A DNA stretch of 64,000 bases from Verrucomicrobiaceae bacterium (GTDB lineage Bacteria > Verrucomicrobiota > Verrucomicrobiia > Verrucomicrobiales > Verrucomicrobiaceae), in contig JABTUN010000001.1 of assembly GCA_015075365.1 (NCBI GenBank), forward strand, positions 558,001 through 622,000. The letters run 5' to 3'. Every line of letters starts with the position of its first letter. Position 1 is the stretch's first letter. A model generated the notes under the pieces. That model had not been told where the DNA came from, ran no database searches, and saw only the letters and a list, made by a program, of their open reading frames with translations. A program made the translations under genes and the position numbers. This document shows, piece after piece, positions 44,036 to 51,572 of the stretch.

Positions 44036-46413
44036 AACCAGCGATCCTTGTCCTATTCACCGCCAGCGCATTTGCGGACGACGTGGCCTTCTTCGAATCG
44101 AAGATCCGGCCCGTGCTCGCGAAGCATTGCTACGAGTGCCACTCCGCGGAGTCCGGCAAATCGAAGGGCGGACTCATGCTCGACACGAAACACGGCATCC
44201 GAACGGGTGGCGAGACCGGCCCGGCCGTGGTCCCTGGCGATCCCGCGAAGAGCTTGCTGCTCACGGCGATCCGGCATGCCGATCCCGATCTCGAAATGCC
44301 GCCGAAGGAGCCCAAGCTGCCGGATGCGGTCATCGCGAACTTTGAATCGTGGATCAAGAGCGGCGCGGCTGATCCGCGCGAGACCGCGGCGAGAGCAGCG
44401 GAGCGTCCGCCGGTGGATGTGGAGAGCGGAAAGAAGTTTTGGGCCTATCAAAAGCCGGTGATGCCCAAAAATGCCACGCAGGGCATCGACGGCTTCATTC
44501 GTGAGAAACTGGCGGCTGCCGGTTTGAAGCCCGCGCCTCGTGCGGACGCCACGGTGCTGAAAAGAAGGCTCTACTTCGATTTGACCGGCCTTCCCCCGTC
44601 GGACTTGTCCGACAAGCCAGCCCCATCCGACTACGAGAAGCTGGTGGACCAGCTCCTCGAAAGCCCGCGCTTCGGCGAACGCTGGGGCCGCCATTGGCTC
44701 GATGTCGTGCGCTATGCGGAGTCCAACGGCCGCGAGTCCAATCTCACGTTTCCTCATGCATGGCGTTTCCGCGATTACGTCATCGACGCGGTGAACGCGG
44801 ACATTCCTTTCGACCGCTTCCTCACCGAGCAGATCGCGGGCGATTTGCTGCCCGCAAAGGACGATGCCGAGCGCGCGCGGCTGCTCATCGCCACCGGATT
44901 CCTCGCCATGGGACCGAAGGGGCTCAATGAGCAGAACAAAGCGCAGTTCGCCGCTGATGTGGCGGATGAGCAGCTCGACACCGTGACGCGCGCCGTGCTC
45001 GCCAGCAGCATCGCCTGCGCGCGCTGCCACGATCACAAAACAGAGCCGTTCAGCATGGAGGACTACTATGGACTCGCGGGCATCTTCAAGAGCACGCAGA
45101 CCTTTTACGGGAACTGGATCGACTCCGAAAACAACAACCACGGCCGCCTCATCCGCCTGCCGGATTTTCCGGGGCAGACCATCGTCGGCAAATCGCTGCC
45201 GGAGGCGCGTGTGAAACAGCTCCAGTCCGACCTGGCAAAGCTGAACGCCGAGGACAAGGAGATGAACGACTACATCGCGAAAGCGAAGGCCGAGAACCGT
45301 GACATCAGCGGCGAGTTCAACAAACTGCTGGGCAATGCGCTGCGCATCATCTGGACACGCGGCGGCGTGGAGGGCGCGCTCGACGCCGTGGACGAAAAAG
45401 GCCGTGCCCTGCCGCTGTGCATGGGCGTGAAGGATGGGAAAATTCATGATTCGGCGCTCTACGAGCGCGGCGAGATCGCGCATCCCGGCCCGGTGGTGTC
45501 GCGCGGCTTCCCGCGCCTGATGGACTACGGCATTCCCATCCCCAAAAACCAAAGCGGCCGCCTGGAACTGGCGAGGTGGCTCACCCACCGCGACAACCCG
45601 CTGACCGCCCGCGTGATGGCGAACCGCGTCTGGCGGCATCTCTTCGGCGCGGGACTTGTGCGCACCGTGGACACCTTCGGTTTCAGCGGCGAGCGCCCGA
45701 GCCATCCCGAGCTGCTCGATTATCTCGCCATCAAGTTCATGGACGGCGGGTGGTCGGTGAAGAAACTCGTGCGTGAGATCGTGATGTCGGAGACATACCG
45801 GCAGGGGAGCGGAGGGCAAAGGGCGAAGAGCGTAGAGTCTGATCCAGATAACAGACTTCTCTCCCGCGCGAACAAGCGCCGGCTCGACGCGGAGGTCATT
45901 CGTGATTCGATGCTCGCGGTTTCCGGCTTGCTCGACACCTCACGTCGTCCAGGTTCGCTCGTGGCTGAGCTGGACGGGCAGTCGGTGTCCTTGATCGGTT
46001 TCAATGCCAAGCTGCCGCCCGATCTCGACGGCTCGCATCGCCGCTCGATTTACCTGCCCGTGATCCGCGATCATCTTCCCGACGTGCTGGAGCAGTTCGA
46101 CGTGGCGAATCCGAATCTGGTGACTGGAGATCGCGACGTGACCAACGTGCCCCTCCAGGCGCTTTACCTTCTTAACGGCCCCTTCGTGCAGGAAATGGCC
46201 GCCGCGCTGGCGAAGCGCCTCGAAAGTGAAAAAGGGGGACGCGCTGAACAAATCCGCCGCGCCTTTACCCTCTGCTTCAACCGCGCCCCGGACACGAAGG
46301 AGCAGCAACTGGCTGAATCCTTCTTCCAAACCTCCCAGGGCGATCCATCCAAGCTGCTCGCTGTCTTCTGCCAGTCCCTGCTGTGCAGCGCGGAGTTTCG
46401 TTTCGCGGATTGA
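44032..46413 (+). CDS. PSCyt1-DUF1549-DUF1553 secreted protein (793 aa)
   Basis: ATG 44032 overlaps the lipoprotein stop. Signal peptide MKPAILVLFTASAFADD. The PSCyt1 domain has CYECH (Cys33, Cys36, His37) and continues with MLDTKHGIRTGGETGPAVVPGDPAKSLLLTAI. DUF1549 has FDLTGLPP, GERWGRHWLDVVRYAESNGRESN and ACARCHDHKTEPFSMEDYYGL. DUF1553 has RLELARWLTHRDNPLTARVMANRVWRHLFG, SDPDNRLLSRANKRRLDAEVIRDSML and PLQALYLLNGPF. Its C-terminus SLLCSAEFRFAD is shorter than in the other two copies. It is under an ECF sigma factor. The DUF1501 gene that would be its partner is at 49674, with a toxin-antitoxin pair and two other genes in between. Confidence 0.93.
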   Translation: MKPAILVLFTASAFADDVAFFESKIRPVLAKHCYECHSAESGKSKGGLMLDTKHGIRTGGETGPAVVPGDPAKSLLLTAIRHADPDLEMPPKEPKLPDAVIANFESWIKSGAADPRETAARAAERPPVDVESGKKFWAYQKPVMPKNATQGIDGFIREKLAAAGLKPAPRADATVLKRRLYFDLTGLPPSDLSDKPAPSDYEKLVDQLLESPRFGERWGRHWLDVVRYAESNGRESNLTFPHAWRFRDYVIDAVNADIPFDRFLTEQIAGDLLPAKDDAERARLLIATGFLAMGPKGLNEQNKAQFAADVADEQLDTVTRAVLASSIACARCHDHKTEPFSMEDYYGLAGIFKSTQTFYGNWIDSENNNHGRLIRLPDFPGQTIVGKSLPEARVKQLQSDLAKLNAEDKEMNDYIAKAKAENRDISGEFNKLLGNALRIIWTRGGVEGALDAVDEKGRALPLCMGVKDGKIHDSALYERGEIAHPGPVVSRGFPRLMDYGIPIPKNQSGRLELARWLTHRDNPLTARVMANRVWRHLFGAGLVRTVDTFGFSGERPSHPELLDYLAIKFMDGGWSVKKLVREIVMSETYRQGSGGQRAKSVESDPDNRLLSRANKRRLDAEVIRDSMLAVSGLLDTSRRPGSLVAELDGQSVSLIGFNAKLPPDLDGSHRRSIYLPVIRDHLPDVLEQFDVANPNLVTGDRDVTNVPLQALYLLNGPFVQEMAAALAKRLESEKGGRAEQIRRAFTLCFNRAPDTKEQQLAESFFQTSQGDPSKLLAVFCQSLLCSAEFRFAD
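44598..44615 (+). repeat. Two 9-bp units (GTCnGACnn) in PSD1
   Basis: GTCGGACTT and GTCCGACAA stand in tandem directly after the LTGLPP codons, the same protein loop that holds four units in the PSD1 gene at 31166. The pair also makes a GTCGGAC/GTCCGAC palindrome. Confidence 0.65.
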
Positions 46414-46426
46414 ATCAGCCATGAAG

Positions 46427-46846
46427 TCAATCCAGCCAGTTTTCCATTTTCAAACCTGGGACAACAGCAAAGTCCCTCGTGTTGCGTGTCAGCACGGTGG
46501 CGTCGTACTCAAGCGCTATACAGGCGATTTTAAGATCTTTGGAGCCGATGCGAACGCCCGCTTTGCGAAAAGACTGGAATCGGGCAGATGCATCCAGGTC
46601 GTAGGGAAGTCGAACGAGGTCACCAAGAATGCTGATGGTTTCGTTGAGCCTGGAATAAGCCTCGGATTCGCGTTCCGGCGACGCGGCCCTCGCAATCAGC
46701 GCCAGCCAGCCGCGAAGGCTTTCATCCGCGCTGATGATCGAGGTCACAACACCGGTCTTCGAAGCAAGAATGCGCTGGCGGAGTTTTTCGCCCAGCGCGG
46801 TGCCGTCCGTCAGTTCCCGGAGGTGATTGGTGTCCGGGATGAACAT
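46427..46846 (-). CDS. PIN-domain RNase toxin (VapC/FitB-like, 139 aa)
   Basis: MFIPDTNHLREL carries the first catalytic Asp (Asp5). A second acidic site lies in ISADESLRGW, and the last acidic region is in AVLEYDATVLTRNTRDFAVVPGL in general form (here ALEYDATVLTRNTRDFAVVPGL), typical for VapC-type toxins. Length is normal. It follows its antitoxin by 7 bp on the minus strand, and its stop faces the PSD1 stop only 13 bp away, opposite in direction to the operon it interrupts. Confidence 0.87.
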   Translation of the reverse strand: MFIPDTNHLRELTDGTALGEKLRQRILASKTGVVTSIISADESLRGWLALIARAASPERESEAYSRLNETISILGDLVRLPYDLDASARFQSFRKAGVRIGSKDLKIACIALEYDATVLTRNTRDFAVVPGLKMENWLD

Positions 46847-46853
46847 GTGTCAT

Positions 46854-47051
46854 TCAGGGAGCCTCTGACTTGCGCCATGCCTCGCCGAGCGCCCAGGCTT
46901 CACGGGTCATCTCGTCATCTGGGAGCCTGCCAAACACACCGCTGCCATCCCTGCCGCTTTTTCGGATCAGTTCCCGTGCGGCGGCCTGCTTGCGCCGTGT
47001 GCGCTCGGCGGCGCTTTCGAGGGTCGTTGTCTCCATTTCGACTGGTTTCAT
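46854..47051 (-). CDS. Putative antitoxin (65 aa) for the PIN toxin
   Basis: This short, charged protein sits immediately upstream of the PIN toxin gene on the same strand. It has an N-terminal basic helix (AAERTRRKQAAARELIRKSG) and an acidic C-terminal part (GRLPDDEMTREAWALGEAWRKSEAP) that is the likely toxin-binding tail. No AbrB, RHH or HTH domain is clear. The pairing and spacing support an antitoxin role. A start at Met6 is also possible. Confidence 0.65.
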   Translation of the reverse strand: MKPVEMETTTLESAAERTRRKQAAARELIRKSGRDGSGVFGRLPDDEMTREAWALGEAWRKSEAP

Positions 47052-47121
47052 GCTGTGAACCTAACCGTTGGGAGCTGTTTTCCAATCTTATTCTCCCGAC
47101 GCCTTCCGCCCACCTGCCCCC

Positions 47122-48498
47122 ATGAGCACACGCGTTTTCATTTTCTCGATTCTTGCCCTTGTTCCGTCGTTCGCGCGCGCGGAAACACCAAAACCATGCC
47201 GCATTGAGGTGGTGGAAAAAGGCAGTGGCTGGCCTGTGCCGTTGGTGGAACTGCGGACGACGCACCATCTCAGCTTCATCACGGACAACGCGGGTGTCAT
47301 CGCCATGGATGCGCCGGAGCTGATGGGGCGGCAGACGTGGTTCACAGTCATCGGTCATGGCTATGACGTGCCGAAGGACGGCTTCGGCTTTCGCGGGGCA
47401 CGGCTGACGCCGGAGCCGGGCAAAACGCTGCGTGTCGAGGTGGTGCGCAGCATCCTGGCGAAGCGCATCGGCCGCCTCACCGGCGCGGGTTTGTATGCGG
47501 AAAGCCAGAAGCTCGGCGAGCATCTCGATTGGAAGGACAGCGGCATCCACGGCTGCGACAGCGTGCAGAACGCAGTGCATCGTGGCCGCCTCTTCTGGGC
47601 CTGGGGCGACACGAACATGCCGAACTACCCGCTCGGCCTCTTCGACATGAGCAGCGCCACCACAGCGGTGAATCCGCTCGCCTCACTGGAGCCGCCGTTG
47701 AAGCTAAATATCGACTATTTCACGGACGACAAAGGCAGACAGCGCGGCGTGGCAAAAATGCCCGGAAGCGGCCCGACGTGGGTCACCGCTTATGTCAGCC
47801 TGCCGGACAAAACGGGCGCACCGCGTCTCGTCGGCAGCTATGTGAAGATCAAACCTCCAATGGACGCCTACGAGTCCGGTTTGTGCGTGTGGAATGATGA
47901 AACGAGCCGCTTTGACCTGCTGCGCGTGCTTTGGACGCAGTCCGACGCCGCTCCGAAGCAAACGCCGATGCCCGAAGGCCATCCCGCGCTCTGGAAGGAC
48001 GCGCAGGGGAAGGAATGGGTGCTCTTCGGCAACCCGCTGCCGACTCTGCGCTGCCCGGCCACCTTTGAGGCGTGGCAGGATGAAAAGACGTGGGAGGTGC
48101 TCAAGCCGCAGGAGACGCTGGTGGATGCCGCTGGCGCGAAGGTGAAGCCGCACAGCGGCTCCATCGCGTGGAATGACTATCGCAAACGCTGGGTCACGGT
48201 GTTCATGGAGAGCTTTGGCAAGCCTTCTGTGTTTGGCGAGCTCTGGTATGCCGAGGCAGATGAGCCCACCGGGCCGTGGGGCACGGCGGTGAAAGTGCTG
48301 ACACACGAGAACTACACCTTCTACAATCCGCGCATCCATCCCGAGTTCACGCCCTCCGGATCACCCGTGCTGTTCTTTGAAGGCACCTACACCAAGGAAT
48401 TCGCCAAACACGCGCACCCCACGCCGCGCTACGATTACAACCAGATCCTCTACCGCCTCGATCTTGATGATCCGGGGCTGGTGGAGGCCCAAAGATGA
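47122..48498 (+). CDS. Secreted propeller-like protein of unknown function (458 aa)
   Basis: The start at ATG 47122 gives a signal peptide (VFIFSILALVPSFARAE). The N-terminal ~100 residues are a beta-rich, transthyretin-like domain (VPLVELRTTHHLSFITDNAGVIAMD). The rest has strand patterns of a five-bladed propeller: HRGRLFWAWGDTNMPNYPLG, AYESGLCVWNDETSRFDLLRVLW, HPALWKDAQGKEWVLFGNPLP, SGSIAWNDYRKRWVTVFMESFGKPSVFGELWYAEADEPTGPW and YNPRIHPEFTPSGSPVLFFEGTYT. These are reminiscent of glycosidase propellers (GH43/GH130-like) but without a recognisable catalytic signature. It reads in the operon direction and lies 30 bp before the YhcG gene. Confidence 0.65.
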   Translation: MSTRVFIFSILALVPSFARAETPKPCRIEVVEKGSGWPVPLVELRTTHHLSFITDNAGVIAMDAPELMGRQTWFTVIGHGYDVPKDGFGFRGARLTPEPGKTLRVEVVRSILAKRIGRLTGAGLYAESQKLGEHLDWKDSGIHGCDSVQNAVHRGRLFWAWGDTNMPNYPLGLFDMSSATTAVNPLASLEPPLKLNIDYFTDDKGRQRGVAKMPGSGPTWVTAYVSLPDKTGAPRLVGSYVKIKPPMDAYESGLCVWNDETSRFDLLRVLWTQSDAAPKQTPMPEGHPALWKDAQGKEWVLFGNPLPTLRCPATFEAWQDEKTWEVLKPQETLVDAAGAKVKPHSGSIAWNDYRKRWVTVFMESFGKPSVFGELWYAEADEPTGPWGTAVKVLTHENYTFYNPRIHPEFTPSGSPVLFFEGTYTKEFAKHAHPTPRYDYNQILYRLDLDDPGLVEAQR

Positions 48499-48528
48499 GC
48501 GCCTCCCCGACGTTTCCGACCTGAACTC

Positions 48529-49677
48529 ATGCCACGCCCCAAGAAATCTGCCTACCCCGTCCGTATTGCGCCTGAAAAGCGGCTCTCACGCGGTCGTGCG
48601 CGTGATGATGCGCGATTCACGGCCCCTGCGCCCGCCTCAGAGATGCCGTCCGGCTACGGCAGCATGCTCACTGAGATCAAAGAGCGCGTGCGCCAAGCCC
48701 GCCTGCGCACCGTGCTGGCCGCGAATGCCTCCATGGTGATGTCTTATTGGGAGGTGGGCCGTGTCATCCTCGCCCGCCAGCAGGCGGAGGGCTGGGGCGC
48801 GAAGGTGATAGACCGTCTCTCCAACGACCTCCGCGAGGCATTTCCCGACATGCAGGGCCTCTCGCCGCGCAATCTCAAGTACATGCGCGCCTTTGCCTCC
48901 GCATGGCCCGAGGAGGCAATTGTGCAACGGGTGGTTGCACAATTGCCGTGGAAGCAAAACATCGCCCTGCTCGACAAGCTGAAAACGCCGGGTGAAAGGC
49001 TCTGGTATGCGCAAAAAGCGGCACAAGAGGGCTGGTCGCAGCCGGTGCTGTGTCTCCAGATCGAAAACCGCCTGCATGAGCGCGATGGCAGGGCGCAAAA
49101 CAACTTCGCCATCACCCTGCCACCGGCGGACTCCGATCTCGCATCGCAAATTTTCAAAGACCCGTATCTCTTCGATTTTGTCGGCACGGGTGATCCGCGC
49201 CGCGAACGCGAGGTGGAGCAGGCGCTGGTGGACCACATTCAGAAATTCCTCCTGGAACTGGGCACCGGTTTCGCCTTTGTCGGGCGGCAGGTGCATCTGG
49301 AGGTGGGCAGTGAGGATTTTTACCTCGACCTGCTTTTTTATCATGTGCGTCTGAGACGCTACATCGTGGTGGAGTTGAAAAACCGCGTATTTCAGCCCGG
49401 AGACGCCGGGCAGATGAACCTGTATCTCTCCGCGGCGGATGACCTGCTGCGGCATCCCGACGACCAGCCTGCCATCGGTCTGCTTTTGTGCAAGGGACGG
49501 AACAAGCTCGTCGTCGAGTACGCGCTGCGCGGGATTGCCAAACCCATCGGCGTCGCGGAATGGAAAACGCAGCTTGTGGAGGCGTTGCCTCCTGATTTGC
49601 AAAGCAGCCTGCCCACTGTGGCTCAGATCGAAGCCGAGCTGGCAGGAAAGAAAATCCCCAAGAAAGGAAAACCATGA
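48529..49677 (+). CDS. DUF1016/YhcG PDDEXK-type nuclease (382 aa)
   Basis: YhcG/DUF1016 proteins are predicted PD-(D/E)xK nucleases found in defence islands and near restriction systems. The N-terminal domain has VMSYWEVGRVILARQQAEGWGAKVIDRLSNDLREAFPDMQGLSPRNLKYMRAFA and VAQLPWKQNIALLDKLKTPGERLWYAQKA. The C-terminal nuclease domain has DFYLDLLFYHVRLRRYIVVELK, where Asp, Glu and Lys give the catalytic core, then DAGQMNLYLSAADDLLRHPDDQPAIGLLLCKGRNKLVVEYAL. The ~45-residue basic N-terminus is extra. A perfect 14-bp palindrome lies inside the gene. Its stop overlaps the DUF1501 start (ATGA), an odd coupling to a secreted-enzyme gene. Confidence 0.92.
   Translation: MPRPKKSAYPVRIAPEKRLSRGRARDDARFTAPAPASEMPSGYGSMLTEIKERVRQARLRTVLAANASMVMSYWEVGRVILARQQAEGWGAKVIDRLSNDLREAFPDMQGLSPRNLKYMRAFASAWPEEAIVQRVVAQLPWKQNIALLDKLKTPGERLWYAQKAAQEGWSQPVLCLQIENRLHERDGRAQNNFAITLPPADSDLASQIFKDPYLFDFVGTGDPRREREVEQALVDHIQKFLLELGTGFAFVGRQVHLEVGSEDFYLDLLFYHVRLRRYIVVELKNRVFQPGDAGQMNLYLSAADDLLRHPDDQPAIGLLLCKGRNKLVVEYALRGIAKPIGVAEWKTQLVEALPPDLQSSLPTVAQIEAELAGKKIPKKGKP
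48915..48947 (+). repeat. Perfect 14-bp-arm palindrome inside the YhcG gene
   Basis: Arms GGCAATTGTGCAAC (48915-48928) and GTTGCACAATTGCC (48934-48947) are exact complements around the 5-bp loop GGGTG. The region encodes A-I-V-Q-R-V-V-A-Q-L-P, part of the conserved motif before PW in the family. It could be an operator or recognition site. No other such site was noticed in the window. Confidence 0.85.
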
Positions 49678-51071
49678 ACACGCATCCCTTCTCACGCCGT
49701 GACCTGCTGACCACGATGTCCTCCGGCATCGGCTGGCTGGCTTTTTCTGCGCTGGCGCAGGCCAGAAGCGGCCTGGCATCAAAAATGCCGCATTTTCCCG
49801 CCCGGGCGAAGCGTGTGATTTTTCTCACGATGCGCGGCGGGCCGTCGCATGTGGACCTCTTTGACTACAAGCCGGAGCTGGCAAAACGCGATGGCAAGAC
49901 AGCCAGCCTGGGCCGCGACTCGGAGGGTGCCAAGCTGTTCGGCGCGGTGCATCCATTCGGCCAATACGGACAGTCGGGGCAGTGGATGACGACGCTGCAT
50001 CCAAAGCTCGCAAAGCACGCTGACGACCTGTGCATCATCAACTCGATGAACACCGACCTGCCGAATCATGCGCAGGCGTTTGTGCAGATGCACACGGGCA
50101 GTTTTCAGTTTGTGCGCCCCTCGGTGGGCGCCTGGACGCTTTATGGCCTCGGCACGGAAAACGACAATCTGCCGGGTTTCATCACGCTGAACCCGCCCGC
50201 GGACAACGGCGGCGCGCAGAACTACGGCAGCGCGTTCCTGCCCGCGATCTGCCAGGGCACGCGCATCGGCGGATCGCAGCTTCCGGACCTCTACGCGGCG
50301 CTTTTGAAGAAGGACGTGGCTCCGGGGCCGCCCATGAAGAACATCGAGAACAAAAACGTGCCGCGTGATCTCCAGCGCGCGCAGATTGATCTCATCCGCA
50401 GCCTGAACGAGCGCAAGATGGAGCGCGACGGCTTCCACCCCGAGATCGAAGGGGCGATTGAGTCTTTTGAGCTCGCCTTCCGCATGCAGAGCGAGGTTCC
50501 CGATGTGCTCGACCTGCGTGGCGAACCGGAGCATATTTTGAAGCTTTATGGCATCGGCCAGGGCAAGGATCAATTCGCCCGCCAGTGCCTGCTGGCGCGG
50601 CGATTGGCCGAGGCGGGCGTGCGATTCATCGAAATCGCCTCCGGCGTGCAATGGGATCACCACAACCGCCTGCGTGAGCAGCTCGCGACAAACTGCGCGG
50701 CCACCGACCAGCCAATCGCTGCCTTGCTCACCGATTTGAAAGCACGCGGGATGTTGAAGGACACGCTTGTCGTATGGGCGGGTGAGTTTGGCCGCACGCC
50801 GTATGCGCAGGCCGGGGACGGTCGCGACCACAATCACAAAGGCTACTCGATCTGGATGGCCGGCGGCGGTGTGAAGGGCGGCCTGCGCTACGGCGCGACG
50901 GACGAGATCGGTTACAAGGCCGCCCTGAACCCCATGCACATCCACGACTGGCACGCCACGATGCTGCACCTTCTTGGTCTCGACCACACGAAGCTCACCT
51001 ACAACCACGGCGGCCGCAACTTCCGCCTGACCAACGTCAGTGGCGAGGTGGCGACGGGCATCCTGACATAA
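49674..51071 (+). CDS. DUF1501 secreted protein, Tat-exported (465 aa)
   Basis: This is the second DUF1501 protein. The twin-arginine signal is SRRDLLTTMSSGIGWLAFSALAQA. Core motifs are VIFLTMRGGPSHVDLFDYKPEL, TDLPNHAQAFVQMHTGSF, GLGTENDNLPGFITLNPP, IEIASGVQWDHHNRLREQLATNC, LVVWAGEFGRTPYAQAGDGRDHNHKGYSIWMAGGGVKGG and HIDWHATMLHLLGLD in general form. Its natural partner is the PSD1 gene at 44032, 3.3 kb upstream. It starts inside the stop of the YhcG nuclease gene (ATGA, 49674-49677), so its translation now depends on the nuclease gene. Confidence 0.93.
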   Translation: MNTHPFSRRDLLTTMSSGIGWLAFSALAQARSGLASKMPHFPARAKRVIFLTMRGGPSHVDLFDYKPELAKRDGKTASLGRDSEGAKLFGAVHPFGQYGQSGQWMTTLHPKLAKHADDLCIINSMNTDLPNHAQAFVQMHTGSFQFVRPSVGAWTLYGLGTENDNLPGFITLNPPADNGGAQNYGSAFLPAICQGTRIGGSQLPDLYAALLKKDVAPGPPMKNIENKNVPRDLQRAQIDLIRSLNERKMERDGFHPEIEGAIESFELAFRMQSEVPDVLDLRGEPEHILKLYGIGQGKDQFARQCLLARRLAEAGVRFIEIASGVQWDHHNRLREQLATNCAATDQPIAALLTDLKARGMLKDTLVVWAGEFGRTPYAQAGDGRDHNHKGYSIWMAGGGVKGGLRYGATDEIGYKAALNPMHIHDWHATMLHLLGLDHTKLTYNHGGRNFRLTNVSGEVATGILT

Positions 51072-51099
51072 AAAAAGCCGCGCAGGGTCGCTGCGCGGC
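51070..51099 (-). terminator. Rho-independent terminator of the gene at 51125
   Basis: On the minus strand a 9-bp stem GCCGCGCAG...CTGCGCGGC (51077-51099) is followed by TTTTTTT, which overlaps the stop of the convergent DUF1501 gene. It ends the minus-strand transcript from 51487; in the plus direction it lacks a T-run. Confidence 0.85.
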
Positions 51100-51124
51100 A
51101 ATCATTTCATCTGAAGGAGGCCGG

Positions 51125-51487
51125 TTACTGGCGCACTTCCTTGATCCACTTGTCCGGTGCCTTGTCGAACTCCGCCTTGCTGGCGGCATCGGCAAAGGCC
51201 ACCTGGCGCGCATACGTCACGGTGAAGGCGCTGTCAGCCTTCTTCTTGCTCAAGGGGCACTGGCCGCTGATGGCTCCAAGAATGTTGGCCAGGTAGGCCT
51301 TGGGTGTCGTGTTGAACTGGGTTTTGCACTTGTTGCAGCAAACCGCAACGGTTTTGCTGTAGTTGCTGGTGATGGCGGGACTCGCCGGTTTCCCGGAAAC
51401 CGGGCACACAGTGTTTAGGGCCTCCGCCGCGGCGGCGAAACCGGAGGAGAAGAGAAGGATGGCAAGCAGGGTGGTGAGGTGTTTCAT
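51125..51487 (-). CDS. Small secreted Cys-rich metal-binding-like protein (120 aa)
   Basis: The start at ATG 51487 gives a signal peptide (MKHLTTLLAILLFSSGFAAAAE). The mature part has NTVCPVSGKPA, VAVCCNKCKTQF and GQCPLSKKKA, a CP-x-SG-K-P and C-C-x-x-C arrangement like the TRASH/YHS metal-binding families found in periplasmic copper or heavy-metal proteins. It ends in a charged helix (ASKAEFDKAPDKWIKEVRQ). Metal binding is inferred. It is monocistronic with its own terminator. Confidence 0.7.
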   Translation of the reverse strand: MKHLTTLLAILLFSSGFAAAAEALNTVCPVSGKPASPAITSNYSKTVAVCCNKCKTQFNTTPKAYLANILGAISGQCPLSKKKADSAFTVTYARQVAFADAASKAEFDKAPDKWIKEVRQ

Positions 51488-51572
51488 GGGGTGTTTGAAG
51501 TAATTGCCTCGACGGCAACAGGGATTAGCGATCTCAAAACGCGGGCTGCAACCAGAATTTTCAAGGAGGTGA

